This document shows, piece after piece, positions 45,814 through 57,746 of a stretch of DNA of 64,000 bases. Position 1 is the stretch's first letter; every line of letters starts with the position of its first letter. Source of the DNA: Cornus controversa (taxonomy: Eukaryota > Streptophyta > Magnoliopsida > Cornales > Cornaceae); contig CM048850.1 of assembly GCA_026545225.1 (NCBI GenBank), forward strand, positions 25,160,297 to 25,224,296, given 5' to 3'. Under the pieces are notes generated by a model. The model worked only from the letters and a program-made list of their open reading frames with translations. It did no database searches and was not told where the DNA came from. A program made the position numbers and the translations under genes.

Positions 45814-46997
45814 AAGGCGATGCCTTTACATGTGTTTAATTAGTAAAATGAAGTAGTGAAGTGGCTAGAATGCTTGATTTATTTTAGTTAGCTTAATGTT
45901 TAATTCTTGTTCAGAAAAAAATATGATCTTTAGGATATTTTAAACATTGATTAAGAGAGTAATACTATATGTAGGTTCAAGAATTATTATTTTTGAGAAT
46001 ATTTGAACTTTCAAAAATCATGTTTTGAATTCAAGAGTTCACATTATTGTTTGAATAGATATGACTTGTGGTAGTTGATTCTAGTTTCCTCACTTCTCAT
46101 CTACATACTAGTATAATCTTGTGGGGTACATGCATTGACTATAAGTTTTTATGACATGTGTCCTTAACATAAATTGGTATCCATTAAGAATAAACACCAT
46201 GGTATGTTATACTTGTCTTAAAGAAAAAAAAAAGATATCCTTTTCATGAAGTAATTGGGCCTCATGCCTCATTAAGTATTGAGTGTTCGCATAAAAAATG
46301 AGGGGTGAGAAAAGATCAAAGTCACTGTTTATCTTGGTTCAGAACCTAGTTGATTTGAGTTAGTAAGTCTTTAGGGGAGTTTCAATGCCTAATGTTTCGA
46401 AAGCCAATTGGTTTGGAAGTCATTGATCAAAAACTTGTTACATGGGTCATCTAGAAAGCTTAATGGACCAAGACATTGTACAACCATTAAAAAGGAAAAA
46501 TAAAAAGAAAAGAAAGAAAACAGAGTCATGTATTCATGCCTTAGGTTATAAGTTCAATAAGGGGTCCAATAAATGAAAGGGTATGTGATTTGGTATCATT
46601 GGAGCTAGGTTAATCAACATAAAGGATTCTTAGTTCACTTCACATGAGGGAGATTGCTATGAGGAATGACTTGGCAAGCTTTGTGTGGGGATCATTGATT
46701 TAGACTATGGAATTTGGATATTTAAATATACTCTTTGATGCAATTCTTTTAAATACATATTGAAGTCTTCTCTTAATGTATGTATGAAACAAGTTTTGAA
46801 TGTTTGTGTGTAATATTTTTGGAAACCCTCATGAAACTTCACTCGTCCACTAGGGGTAACCTAGGGGTTTAAAATGCTTGTTGCATGTGCGAAATGTAAT
46901 CATGATTTTCCACGAAAGTGGACTTAGTTAGAGATTGCTTTGATTTCTTATTCTATATTTATTGCTAAAGGACTAGTAATATGTAAGTTTGGGGCTG
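45814..46997 (+). other. Element D 3' noncoding region, right part
   Basis: It resumes after element C with AAGGCGATGCC and aligns with 41340-42579 of element A (for example GAGTGTTCGC, AGCTTAATGGACCAAGACATT, CATGCCT). It ends in the purine tract AAGTTTGGGGCTG (46985-46997). It has no ORF. Confidence 0.75.
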
Positions 46998-47860
46998 TGA
47001 TAAGTGTCAAATGTTGTGCATTTTGATCCTTAAACATGCATATGATAGTACCTTAGTGATGCAATTTTATATCTTTTTAGTTCTAATTTGGTTTTATCTT
47101 GATTTGCAATACTTGAGGCGAATAAGGTGTAATTCAGTGCTTTAAAGAGGTTCAAATGCTTCAGAGAATTCTAGGGTAGCTGTAGTAGGAAAGCAAGATA
47201 GAGAAATGCAGGAGTCCTTAGCTCGATTGATCGAGTAGTGGTCCGATCACTTGAAGCTCGATCAATCGAGCACTTAGTTTGATTGATCGAGCTGGGCTTA
47301 TTGCGAGCTTAAAGACCAGATCTTCTGTGTGACACGAGAAAAAAGTGGTGCATACGATCTAAACTTGGGAGCTAAGTATAAATAGCTGAAGTAGAGCCAT
47401 TTGAAGGGGCTAGTCCACTTGGTAAGACACTGTCTCTCTCTTCTCACTTTCTCTCTCTAGATCCACCATTGAAGAAGCCATGAAGATGAAGATCCAAGCC
47501 GAATTGAAGACTCTTTCCATCTCCTTGGCTAGCTAAACTTCTACTCAGGGCTTGATAAAGCCTTAAGCTCAAGTATTGTATCAGTTCACTTTTTATTTCA
47601 GGATTTTGATTATAAATGTATAGATCATGCTTTCTTGGGTTAGATCTTTGGTTGTATTGAGATTTGAGTTGTAATTGATACATTAATTTTTAATTGAGTT
47701 TATTCTTATCTTGGAATTGCTTAGTTGTTGATTAATCTCATACATCATTGCTTTTGTAATGGTGATGGTGATGCTTGCATGCTAGGTTTAACTGGATATA
47801 AATGTGGTATTAATATTAAATTCATTCAAGATTTGATCCTTGAGGACAATACCCCTATCA
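46998..47860 (+). repeat. Element D 3' LTR
   Basis: It starts TGATAAGTGTCAAATG directly after the purine tract. The right end is placed at CCCCTATCA (47860) by its CA terminus, but no duplication confirms it. It carries two palindrome pairs (47224 and 47244, 47259 and 47280; spacings 20 and 21 bp) and, about 90 bp later, a strong TATA box TATAAATA at 47377-47384. Confidence 0.65.
47222..47384 (+). promoter_or_regulatory. Palindrome pairs and TATA box in element D LTR
   Basis: CGATTGATCG (47224), CGATCACTTG (47244, degenerate), CGATCAATCG (47259) and TGATTGATCG (47280) form two pairs about two helical turns apart. TATAAATA follows at 47377. This is the LTR counterpart of the internal cluster at 15072-15253. 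Confidence 0.6.
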
Positions 47861-47977
47861 CTAAACTACATGATTCGTTCTTAACCCTTGTTTTCAATTG
47901 TTCTTGAGCTTTGAGGTTAGTGGTCCTCTTTTTTTATATTTTTATTTCTCTATTTTCTTCTTTCTTTTCTTTTTAAA

Positions 47978-49960
47978 CATGAGTCAAGATGACAACAATC
48001 GTAGATTTAATTGGAAACATTGAGCTTAGCGTAGTAGATCAGCCTTATTGGAATGAGTCAAGGGTTATTGGTGATGGTGATGACAGCGAAATGGTTGTCG
48101 TCAACTAATCCCTAGATGCCACCATAGAATTTGTTCTTAACATAGAGAACACATCCTCTATTTTTTGAAATCATTAGGAAACCCATTAATATCAGTAGTC
48201 TTAGAAAGAGCTATCAAATTCCTGATGATATCATCATTGAGGACTATGGACATAGCCTTGATTTCTTCATTTGTCGAGGGAGTGGGGAGGATGAGAAGTT
48301 TTTCTCTACTACCCATCTGTGCACTTTTAGGTTTCCCCTAAACCCCTTCTATTATTTTGTTCTAGCTAAATTAGGGCTTGCTCCCTTGCAAGTGAACCCT
48401 AATTCTTTAGGATTCTCTCATGCTTCATAGCCCTCAACTATTTGAACAGGCTTAGTTTGTGCTGGAGAGATTTGGTATTTTATTACTCACTTAATAGGAT
48501 TTGTGATGAAGTTGCTCACTTCCACTTTTTCCCACGCTCAGGTTGAGAGATTTGTTCAGGTCTTCCTTGCTCGGATAAACTATGAAAACAAAAGATCATT
48601 ATGGTGAAAGGAGCCTAGGATTGAGGCCTCCTAGGATTTTTATTATCCCAAGGGTCTTTGGGGATGCCAATGTCTTCACTGGCAATGTTTTTGGCAAATG
48701 ACCTTATGTTATTTTTAAAGTAAATTTATTTAACTATATATATCAATTGCTTGGTTTCATTACTGGTTTCTTCCATGTTACTTGGCAGAGGAAATGATTA
48801 AATATCTCTAGGAGAACATTTGGGAGAAGTCAAAACTTCCGGACATGAAGGTGTTCTTGCCTCTAACTGTTCTTTAAGCTATCATTTCCTATCCCATTCC
48901 AATGGAACTTCCCAAAGAGATCACCAGGAAAAAACCTCATTTCACTAGTAAGCAGGACAAGGTGAAAACCCACCTTAAGGGATCAAAGTGATGAAGTCGA
49001 TCGAGCCGCTCAAGCAAAACGGTCTAAGAAGACTGATCACGCTTCCCAGGCCATTGTGACTAGGGAGGCCTGTCACAAAATGAAAGGGATCTCTACTGCT
49101 CTCAATACCAAGGCTCCTTCTATTACTGGAGGGGCTAAGAAGCAAAAATTGATGGAAAGTTTCATGAAGGAAGGGTCAATATTCCTTTACCTCTCCACTC
49201 TTGAAAGTTGATCAGGAGATCCGCTCTACCGATCAGGATCTTGCTGGTTTGAAGGAGGCTTGGGTCCCTAATTTCACCAAAGCTGATGGGTCTACCATCT
49301 CGATGGGAGATTTCACTATTTTGGATGAGGGAGTTATGATGATGCTAGCTAAAAATTGTTGGCCCTTAAGGGATAAGATGATCCAACAGAGCCTAGACAT
49401 GGAGGAGCTTATAGTTAAAGCTCCTATAATGTCCATGTAGGTTAGTGCTTTTAGTCCTTTATATATTTTTTAACCCTTTTGATGCAACATTACTTAGCTT
49501 CTAATTTCTTTTGTTGATGGCCTTTGTTATTAATTTTCTTTGTAAGACTCTTGAGAAAAAGACCTTTAAAGATAATAGGCTGAGGGACTGTAAGATAGGT
49601 GGTTTGGACATGTACCATCAATACGTCTAGATCACTAAGCTCTCATATGCCAAATGTTTCATACTTAGGCATGAGTAGACACTAGTTTCGAGAATGATAA
49701 ACTTTATAAAGATCCCGATGACTTTGATGTAGATCAAGGCGTCAAGGAGTTGGGAGTTTATAATAATCCCACTACTAGTGATACTGAGAAAAGATTCGCT
49801 AACTTTATGATAAGTCTTGATGAGGTGGTCATCACAGTGGGAACTTCTTCCACTGCTCCTATGGCTCCCAGTCTTTCTTTCCAAAGGGGCATCTCTATGG
49901 TGAACGCCTTCAGTCAATCCTTTAATAAGGAAGGGGGTGCCCCAACCTAAATGGATTCCT
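47978..49960 (+). pseudogene. Decayed ORF of the 'putative gypsy-type transposase' (Transposase_28-like) family
   Basis: Broken frames show a stretch of the pattern TFRFPLNPFYYFVLAKLGLA followed by PLQVNPNSLGF, then GLVCAGEIWYF-like text, and later basic/Ser-rich text (KRSKKTDHASQ). This order recalls large plant retrotransposon-associated proteins annotated as putative gypsy-type transposon proteins. Many stops and shifts are present. ORFs at 49201-49440 and 49750-49950 are its fragments. The assignment rests on a short segment. Confidence 0.5.
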
Positions 49961-50206
49961 CCCCATGTGATCCCAAAGATACTATAGCTTAGGGGTGTTC
50001 TTCTTCCCCCTGTAATAATTTGGCCTTAGGGCCTTTTGTAAGAAGGAATTTCTTTTTTAATGAAAATACAACTTTCCTTTTTGGATACTTGTTGTACTTG
50101 GCTCATAGTATTGCTATGTTTCCTTAATTGCGTTGGTGATCAGTTTTCTTTGCTTTTGTAATTTGCTCCATCTAAATTGGCGTTTGGCACTTTCGCCGGC
50201 TACTTT

Positions 50207-50440
50207 TATTTGAGGCATCCGACATACTTGTGCCTTAGCCCTTTATTTTTTTTAATTGCTGATCGACTCTTATGTCGCTTAGCATTTTTAAGTAATTGGT
50301 AGACTTGTGTCTTAACCTTTTTGTTTGAATTGGAGATCGACTCTTATGCCACTTGCTACTACTTAAGGCAATTGGCAGACTTGAGCCTTAGCCTTTTTGT
50401 TTTAATTAACGATCGACTCTTATGCCACATGCCACTATTT
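50207..50440 (+). repeat. Tandem repeat, about 75-bp unit, three copies
   Basis: GATCGACTCTTATG recurs at 50261, 50335 and 50411, with AGACTTG..CCTTAGCC..TTTTTGTTT between. It lies downstream of the decayed ORF and ahead of element E. Confidence 0.8.
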
Positions 50441-50708
50441 AAGTTATTCTTAGTTTCCTTACAACATCATTTAAGACAAGCAATTGCAACCTTTATTGAA
50501 TGTAAAAATAATCTTAATTGAGGAACAATGTGAAAACTTCTTAAATTTTGTAAAAAGAAAATGCTCCATCCAAATATTAATTGAGAGAAAAATAATCAAA
50601 CTACTATTCAATTTCTAATGGTAATACCTCTTTAAATGGATAACATTTCATGCTTTCTTGCTCACTTTACCTTGTTGGCCATGAAGTCAATATGCTCTCT
50701 ACCTGATC

Positions 50709-53088
50709 TGTAGAGACCAGGTCCAATTTTGGCCAGTTTCTTTTGTTCCATTTATTGCCATATAAATGATGTAAAATGTTTTTAAATGTATTGTTAAGAG
50801 GTCCGGGGGCCATCTGACTCAATTTTGAGATTTTTGGGTTGGCGAGGCTCGGGGCCCGGGAGGCCAGATATTTTATTCAAAAAATATTATTTTTACTTTT
50901 ATACCAAATAAAACGTTAAAATATTTAAAGAAGTGATTTTGGAGCCGTAGCCGCTTTCGAAATCGAAAACGGAGGTCGGGGGTACGTTAAGTGGCTTAGG
51001 GGTATTTTCGTCTTTTTACACCAAAAGTGATATAAATATCAAGTAGCTGGGATATTTTCTTCATTCTCTCTTGACCAAACATCCGATTATTATACTCACT
51101 CTCTCCCTCTTAAGTCCTTTTTCTTTTGACATTTTAGAGGCTTTAAGCTCAAATTTAGAAGTTGCCAAAGGAAAACAAAGTGTTCTAGGAATTAAGGCTT
51201 CGATTTGAACTGAACAAAGGGTGAATTTGATAAAGTGAAACTTGGAGGAATTCTAGGGTTTTGGATAGAAATGCTTCAATTTTGAGGTAGGGGTGTTTAT
51301 TCTCTCTTAGTCAACAATTTATAGGTTATTGGTGAGTTCGGAAGAGTTTGATTAAGTTTAGCATGCTTGGGAAGGTTTAGAGTTTTATAGATGATTTCCC
51401 TTTTTATTTGTGATCAAATGTATGCTATGAAGGCTTACATCTTGTAATATATGATGTAGTGATTACATATGTGCTATATCTAGGAATTGAGCATATATTG
51501 TGATATATGTGAAATTGTATACATGTATAAATTATATTTAGGAATGTGGACATACATGTGATTTTATATACTATATGCTAGGATGGATACAAAGCACGAG
51601 TATGTGTAGAAGAGTATGAAAAATATACTATATGTGATATGTTGCCTAATGTGCATATATATATCGAAGTTTTGTTTATGTGAGTCATACATAGGGTTTG
51701 GAGTTGTCCAAGCATGTTATAGAAGTGGTAAAATATCTACTATAGTATGACCATCGAAGTCGACCCATAATACCGAGGCTAATAATTATAAATTGGAGTA
51801 TTTCAAAATCATGCAATCATCAGAGTCATTTAATCATAATGGCAAGTCCATAAATTGCCAAGAATTTATGATCTTCAGAGTTGTCCATTCATACGAGTGT
51901 CTCAGAATTGTCCAACATTAGATGACCATTAGAGTTGACCAATCATGTATAAGTATCAGATTCTGACCAAAAAATATGTAAATCTACAAATGCTTATGTG
52001 TTTAACTGTTAAGCATGATGAATCTATTAAATACATATATAAATTACATTGAATTGTTTTGACATGCATGCATTGGACATTTCATGTAGAGTATCGAAAT
52101 CATGATTGCATATCATATAAATCGGTATCAGGTCGATGCCTAGGTAGGTTGAGGTGTTCCTACTAAGCTAGTTGTTTGCTTACCCCTCTCCCCCAATAAA
52201 GATAAGGCACCGACGATGGATGGGACTTTAGCAACTAAATAAAGCACTTCGTAGCATTTTTTAGTTGTTCTGGATCATGTTTATGTCCATGCCGGCTTGT
52301 GGCACGAGATTACTTTTGAAGTTATGAAAATATATAATCATAAGAGAACATCTCGTTTGTGTGTATGGATTTCTATATTTAGAATCCATGGTGGATGTAT
52401 TGAAGACTTTAAGAGATTATGTATAAAAAGTAAGTTTTTGGATCATATTCATGTGAGATATGGAATTGCCACTTGTGAGGCTCAAAAGCATGGATTTGTT
52501 TGGTTTTATTTATGTTATAGGATAACATATGTATGCATGAAGCTATAGAATGAATTTGGACTTGAGTTATACAGGTTTGGGTATTCTAGGGGATTTCGGT
52601 CGCCTGGTGGGACAATATCAGCCGACTGAAAGTGTGAGATCCTGAGAGATTGTAAATTGGAACCTTCAGGGTACCTCTTACGGTCGACCGAAGGTGGGTT
52701 TCAGCTGGCCAAAAAAGAGCTTTTAGCTGACCGAAACCACTCACCAGTCGACTGACTGAACTGGAATTGAATTCCAGTGTGCTGGGCAACTGGAGATCAG
52801 TTGAACCCAAGTTTCAATCGATCGAAAGAAGTCTTCAATTGATCGAAACTAGGCTAGTTGGAATTTTACTAATTTTTTATTGGGAATGGACATGTGTGGA
52901 TGTATTCACCAAAGTGGGGCCATTGGGATTAATAGTGGTGAGTATATGCATATGTAATCGTATGTGTATGATTACTTCCGCAGTTGTAAGATTTTTGAGA
53001 TAGTTCATATGGTTAAATGGACGGGTTCACTCTTGAAATTCAGGCTCAAAAATGGGGATTCTGGTGACTTGGATTTCGGAGTGTGACA
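50709..53088 (+). repeat. Element E 5' LTR (Ty3/gypsy)
   Basis: It runs from TGTAGAGACCAGG to GAGTGTGACA, 2380 bp, same family as 10350-13316 and 17859-20459. It is followed by the primer-binding site TGGTATCAGAGC at 53092-53103. A TATA-like GATATAAATATC lies near 51029. Palindromes with roughly 19-23-bp spacing lie at 52681-52850. Confidence 0.88.
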
Positions 53089-53261
53089 ACATGGTATCAG
53101 AGCTTAACCGGGTTTTAATACTTGAGGATGAAAGGTAAGAATTTGATCATGTGTTTATTTGAGGTTAAAAATTTGGACTTAAGATTTATAAATTATTTAT
53201 ATGGAATATGATTTAATTGTTTATGCCTTATAACATGCTAATTATGGAACGAATTAGTATT

Positions 53262-54446
53262 TGTGAGATATAAAGTTGTAATTGGCATATTTCGGTGATC
53301 AAAACCTGATTGATCGAGTTGTAATTTTTGGATTATTCTTTGTATCGATCATCGACAACTTCGACCTGACACTCAAGTGCATGGAAGCCGACAAATCTGA
53401 TAGAACACCATATAGTACAGGTAAGTATGGTGAGGACACTCTGCACTTTTTAGTTCCGAGCCTATTTTGAAAAACCAAGGTTTAAATGCAAAATTTAGGG
53501 TTTTTCAAAGTAAGACCGGTCCCCAATATTTAGGACCGGTCCAACTTTTCTCGGTAGTTTAGTTTTTGCAGGTTTTCAAAAAGTCCCACCGGTCCTATTT
53601 ATTTGGCACCGGTCCCACTTAGCCTGTTCCAAATAGGAAATAGATTTTGACGGAAATTCTGATTCCTATTGGGTTTGAAACTTCTAGGAAAGTTCTATTT
53701 TGGTATTCAACTTCTTTTCCAAGTATAATTAGGACTTCCTTGCCTATATATATGTATTCATATTTTCTCTACAAAACGTGCCCTGAAAAATTAATATTTT
53801 AGAGAGAGAAAATATATACAGGATAATTAGGGCTATATATTTTTAAGAACACACATCCATACTTCACGAGTGATATTTAGGATGGTGTTCTACTTTTGAT
53901 TAGCTGCTCAGAGACTGCATCAAATCTATTTGCTGATCAGAACATTGGATTGAAGGTTCTTCGCTTGCTTGCTTGCTGAGGAAGAAAGGTGACCAGATTG
54001 CACTACGAAGGGAACAAAATACTTGCCGAGTATTTTGGTTCTTCCAGCAACCTTTCTGTAAGGGTGGTGACGTTAGCCAGAAGTTTGCAGCAGTTGGACG
54101 TGTTGTCGCAATCATAAGCCTGAGGTGTTCCGCATCAGATCCTTGACAGAGTGAAGAGGGGTGTGAGACTAAGACATAGTCTGTTGTACTGTGCTTCATC
54201 ATAGTGAATTGGTTCCCTGAGGCGTGTCGCCTCCCTCCATGGTTTTTCCCGCCTTGGGTTTCCACGTATATCTGGTGCATTCTTTTCTTTACTTGCACTT
54301 TACTTATTTGCTTGCTTTAATTGTTTGATTAATTGGACTAAAAATTGAATTAATTAAAAATTAAGCAAACGAGCAAGTGATCCTATTCACCCCCCTCTAG
54401 ATTCTAAAATACTTTTCGCAACCGCTTCCGCACCGCGCAACTCACA
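53262..54446 (+). repeat. 5' LTR of the Sirevirus-like element
   Basis: TGTGAGATAT...AACTCACA, 1185 bp. ACCGGT cores lie at 53515, 53535, 53588 and 53608; a TATA-like CTATATATATG lies at about 53744. Confidence 0.92.
53515..53613 (+). promoter_or_regulatory. Paired ACCGGT palindromes in the LTR
   Basis: Two pairs, each with exactly 20 bp between starts (53515/53535 and 53588/53608), lie upstream of the TATA-like box at about 53744. The 3' LTR has the same set at 59585, 59605, 59658 and 59678. Confidence 0.7.
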
Positions 54447-54448
54447 AT

Positions 54449-54460
54449 TGGTATCAGAGC
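54449..54460 (+). other. Primer-binding site of the Sirevirus-like element
   Basis: TGGTATCAGAGC, two bases after the LTR. Confidence 0.9.
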
Positions 54461-54536
54461 AGTGTTCTCTAATTTGTGAGTAGTTCCTTGCGAAGTTTTT
54501 TTTAATCAAAATTTATTTTTGTTTTCAAAAATTACT

Positions 54537-56597
54537 ATGGAATCTAGTATGAAAGAGGGTGGATCGATTCAGCGAACTCCTTTGTTTGATGGTTCAAATT
54601 ATACTTTCTGGAAGTCTCGCATGAAAGCCTTTTTAAAATCTCAAGGAGAGAGAGTTTGGATGGCTGTAGAGAATGGCTATAAAATTCCTACCATTACAAC
54701 TGGTGATGGTGATGATGTTGTGACTGTAGAAAAGGATAAGGCAACATGGTCTAATGCTGAACATGAAGATTCAAATAATAACAACAAGGGTTTATATGCT
54801 ATATTTAATTCTGTTGTTCCTTCTGAATTTGCTAGAATTTCTGCGTGTTCCACTTCGAAAGAAGCATGGAATATTTTACAGGTAACTCATGAGGGTACCA
54901 CCAAGGTAAGGAGATCTAAGCTACAAATGCTTGCCACTAAATTTGAAACAATTAGAATGGATGAAGATGAGATGTTTTCTGATTTTTATTCTAGGCTTAA
55001 TGATATTGTTCAAAGTAGTGCTAACCTTGGAGAGAAAATTCCTTCTTTTCAGATTATTAGAAAAATCATGAGATCATTGCCTGATAGGTTCCAAGCTAAG
55101 TTAGAAGCCTTAGATGAAAGCAGAGATGTAGATTCTATGGAGGTGGCTGAGTTAGTTGGATCAATTCAAACTTTTGAGATGAAATATCCAAAGCTTCATA
55201 AATCAAAAAATTTGGCTTTAAAAACATCAAAGACTTCAAAGTCTTCAAGTTTGTCAAATTGTTCAAATTCTTCAAAATCTGAAGTTGAAAAAATTGAAAG
55301 GTTTGAATATGATTCAGATAATGATGTTGCACTCCTTGCTAGGAAATTTAGAAAGATTCTTGAATATGAAAAAGGTAAAAATTTGAGAAAAGGAAATCCT
55401 TCTAAATTCCGGAATCAAAGCTCATCATCCAAAGGTAAGGAAAGGAAAGAGAAAGAAAAGGACTCTAAGGAAATTGAGGTTACGTGTTGGACATGTGGTG
55501 GTAAAGGACACACATCTAATCAATGTCCAAGTCCTAAGAAAAATAGCTTTAGTGCAAAGAAAATTTCAAACAAGAAAGTTATGAAAGCTATTATCTCTGA
55601 GTCTGAATCTTCTAACTCCGATAGTGATTCTTCTGTTGAGAATGATTCTTTGGCTTTTGTTGCTTTATTGAATGGTGATACTGCTAATGATTCTTCTTCT
55701 GATGTAGGTGAAACAGAGATGTACACTACTCTCAGTCAAGTAGGGTCTGACGATTCAGAAGTTGAGCAGTCTGATGAAGAACCATGTGAAAGCAAGCTGC
55801 CAGAACTGTTTGAAAAATTGCTGGAAGCTTATAATAAAAAATCTGAGAAGTTGAAGCAAGAAAAATCTGAGAAAGAGACTTTGAAGAAAAAGAATGAAGA
55901 TCAAGTGAAGTTGATTGAAGAAAGTAAAGCTGAAATTCTGAATCTTCAAGGCAAAGTCAAGTTTCTCGAAAATGAGGTAAGTCAAGCTATTTCTGCTAAA
56001 GATGTTCTTATTGCTAGAATTAATTTTTTCGAGCCTGAATTGAAAAAATCACAAGAGAAATTAATTTCTTTTACTTCTGGACAGATTAAGCTTGATAGCA
56101 TGATTAGTGTTGGTAAGCCTGTAGGAGATAAAACTGGATTAGGTTTTGTTGGGTCATCATCTAAGGGAAATACTGTTTTTGTTAAACCCAAGAATTTGAT
56201 TGTGTCTGAACCCAAACCTAAGTCTCAAGTCGAGTCTGTGCATGCTAAAGTTGTGTCCAATGTGCTTTATTGTTCTTTTTGTGGTAAGACTGGACATAGT
56301 CAACACTATTGCTATAAAAAGAGAAGACATTCTAATTCTGATTTTCATGTGCATAATTCTTTTGCTAAGAATAGGGTTCATGCTAAAAAGCCACATTATT
56401 GGAACAAACCCAAAAATTCTCAAGGTAATAAGAATTCAAATAAAAAGAAGAATGTTTTTGTTTCTCCACAATTCTCTCCTGATAAATTGCATGTTAAAAC
56501 TATCTGGATGAAAAAGGAAGATTTGGAGAAGTTTGTGCCTGTTGATACTATGGGATTTATTCCTAATAGGTCTTTAGGTGCAAAACCCCCTAACTAG
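54537..56597 (+). CDS. Sirevirus-like gag protein, 686 residues, intact
   Basis: The first ATG after the leader is at 54537 (MESSMKEGG). The N-terminal part has the DUF4219/UBN2 gag pattern: LFDGSNYTFWKSRMKAFL near residue 15, then ACSTSKEAWNILQVTHEGT and KLQMLATKFETIRM. Two CCHC knuckles are complete: CWTCGGKGHTSNQC near residue 317 and CSFCGKTGHSQHYC near residue 578. Between them lie an acidic/Ser-rich stretch and a long charged heptad region (LKQEKSEKETLKKK, about residues 435-510), probably a coiled coil. Such proteins form the virus-like particle. In autonomous relatives the frame continues into pol; here it ends at a TAG after KPPN. The ORF is open over its whole length although the rest of pol is gone. 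Confidence 0.9.
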   Translation: MESSMKEGGSIQRTPLFDGSNYTFWKSRMKAFLKSQGERVWMAVENGYKIPTITTGDGDDVVTVEKDKATWSNAEHEDSNNNNKGLYAIFNSVVPSEFARISACSTSKEAWNILQVTHEGTTKVRRSKLQMLATKFETIRMDEDEMFSDFYSRLNDIVQSSANLGEKIPSFQIIRKIMRSLPDRFQAKLEALDESRDVDSMEVAELVGSIQTFEMKYPKLHKSKNLALKTSKTSKSSSLSNCSNSSKSEVEKIERFEYDSDNDVALLARKFRKILEYEKGKNLRKGNPSKFRNQSSSSKGKERKEKEKDSKEIEVTCWTCGGKGHTSNQCPSPKKNSFSAKKISNKKVMKAIISESESSNSDSDSSVENDSLAFVALLNGDTANDSSSDVGETEMYTTLSQVGSDDSEVEQSDEEPCESKLPELFEKLLEAYNKKSEKLKQEKSEKETLKKKNEDQVKLIEESKAEILNLQGKVKFLENEVSQAISAKDVLIARINFFEPELKKSQEKLISFTSGQIKLDSMISVGKPVGDKTGLGFVGSSSKGNTVFVKPKNLIVSEPKPKSQVESVHAKVVSNVLYCSFCGKTGHSQHYCYKKRRHSNSDFHVHNSFAKNRVHAKKPHYWNKPKNSQGNKNSNKKKNVFVSPQFSPDKLHVKTIWMKKEDLEKFVPVDTMGFIPNRSLGAKPPN

Positions 56598-57746
56598 GTC
56601 ATTAGGACTTTGATGGTCATGGATTGAGCTTATGTTCATTATTTGTTTTCCATTGGACCATATCTTTTAGGTTAGGATAGGTTGTGTTTATTTTTAGTAA
56701 TAATCATATGAGATTATGAGAATTATATTTTTCTGAGAAATAATGTGAATTCTTTATAGTTCTTTTTAAATTTCACTTTAATTTGTGAATGCATAATTGG
56801 GACACTCAGTTTGTCAATGAATGAAGTACTTGATTTCATGATCTTAACATTGATGAACAATATGCTGTATTTATTTCTTTTTAGAGGTAAATCTTTTTGA
56901 GTCCATACAATTTGTGCACTAGTCCAACTCTGAGAGAATTGATTGAAAACTAATGTGAAGTTGACTAGAATATATTGTATGAGTAGCATTGAAAGCTTAA
57001 ATGATCAATGAAAAAAAATGAAAAAAATATATGTTTTTATTCAGCATGAAAAGAAAAAGAAAATAGGAAATTTGCTGAATATCTAAGACAAAAGGAAAAA
57101 GCTACCTTCGGGATGTGTTCGTAGCTTCCACTACAATGTAAATCTCCAATGAGATATCTTTAAAAATTTAAAGAATTGTTTTGAGGAAAATAGCTGGCTG
57201 CCCGTAAGAGTGAAAGCCACCGTCTTAGAAAAAGAAAAAAATGATGAATGAAAAATAAATGATTGATCTTGTGGAGTTATATTTGCTTATTATCCAATAT
57301 GTTTTAGATGATGAATCAAAGGAATTTGATTAATTTTTGATGAAGTTGGATTGCACACACACACATGGATTTATTAGATGAATTTCTAAATTTTTATAAA
57401 TATTTGTGTGTTGGAAGTTGTGTCATGATCATGAATTTGAGAATGAATTTTAAAGACAATCTATGGGTTTTAAAATTCTGCATTTATAAATAATTGAAAT
57501 TGTTCAGAAATTTTAGAACTCATGTTATTCTCTGAAAAATGTGTTTTGATTATTCTCATGAGATTATTCATGTTTTAGTGTTTTTTTCTCTTGAAAAATT
57601 TCAAAAAAAAAAAAAATTCAAAAATATGTTTATTTTGATTTTGTGTTTATTTTTCACTCTTTATGGGCTAAATTGCTAAATCAGATTGAAAAGATGTATT
57701 TTTGGTGAATTAGAGGTCCAAAGTGTAATTTTTGTATAATTCACAA
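56598..57746 (+). other. Sirevirus-like element, noncoding internal region 1
   Basis: A/T-rich sequence without a recognisable pol trace. No ORF is supported; the 88-codon minus-strand ORF at 56723-56989 is low complexity. Confidence 0.55.

Larger units (their letters stand above)
13860..47860 (+). mobile_element. Element D: Athila-like gypsy remnant, outermost shell of the nest
   Basis: Three blocks belong together. The first is 13860-15375 (gag remnant, spacer, palindromes). The second is 17472-17747 (part of the 3' noncoding region). The third is 45814-47860 (rest of the 3' noncoding region, purine tract, LTR). The second and third are joined by removing element C, whose duplication AAGGC appears at 17743-17747 and 45814-45818; the rebuilt noncoding region then parallels 41180-42579 of element A. 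The TRIM array separates the first and second blocks. The 5' LTR and pol are missing. The left edge is approximate. Confidence 0.75.

Noticed and set aside
53282..53470. 62-codon plus-strand ORF identical in both Sirevirus-like LTRs
   Set aside because: It overlaps the LTR start upstream of the promoter region. Identity follows from the LTRs being recent copies.
53900..54298. 132-codon minus-strand ORF in the Sirevirus-like LTR, also present at 59970-60368
   Set aside because: The two copies differ mostly by amino-acid-changing bases, as expected without selection, and no domain is recognisable. It is a chance ORF in the LTR.
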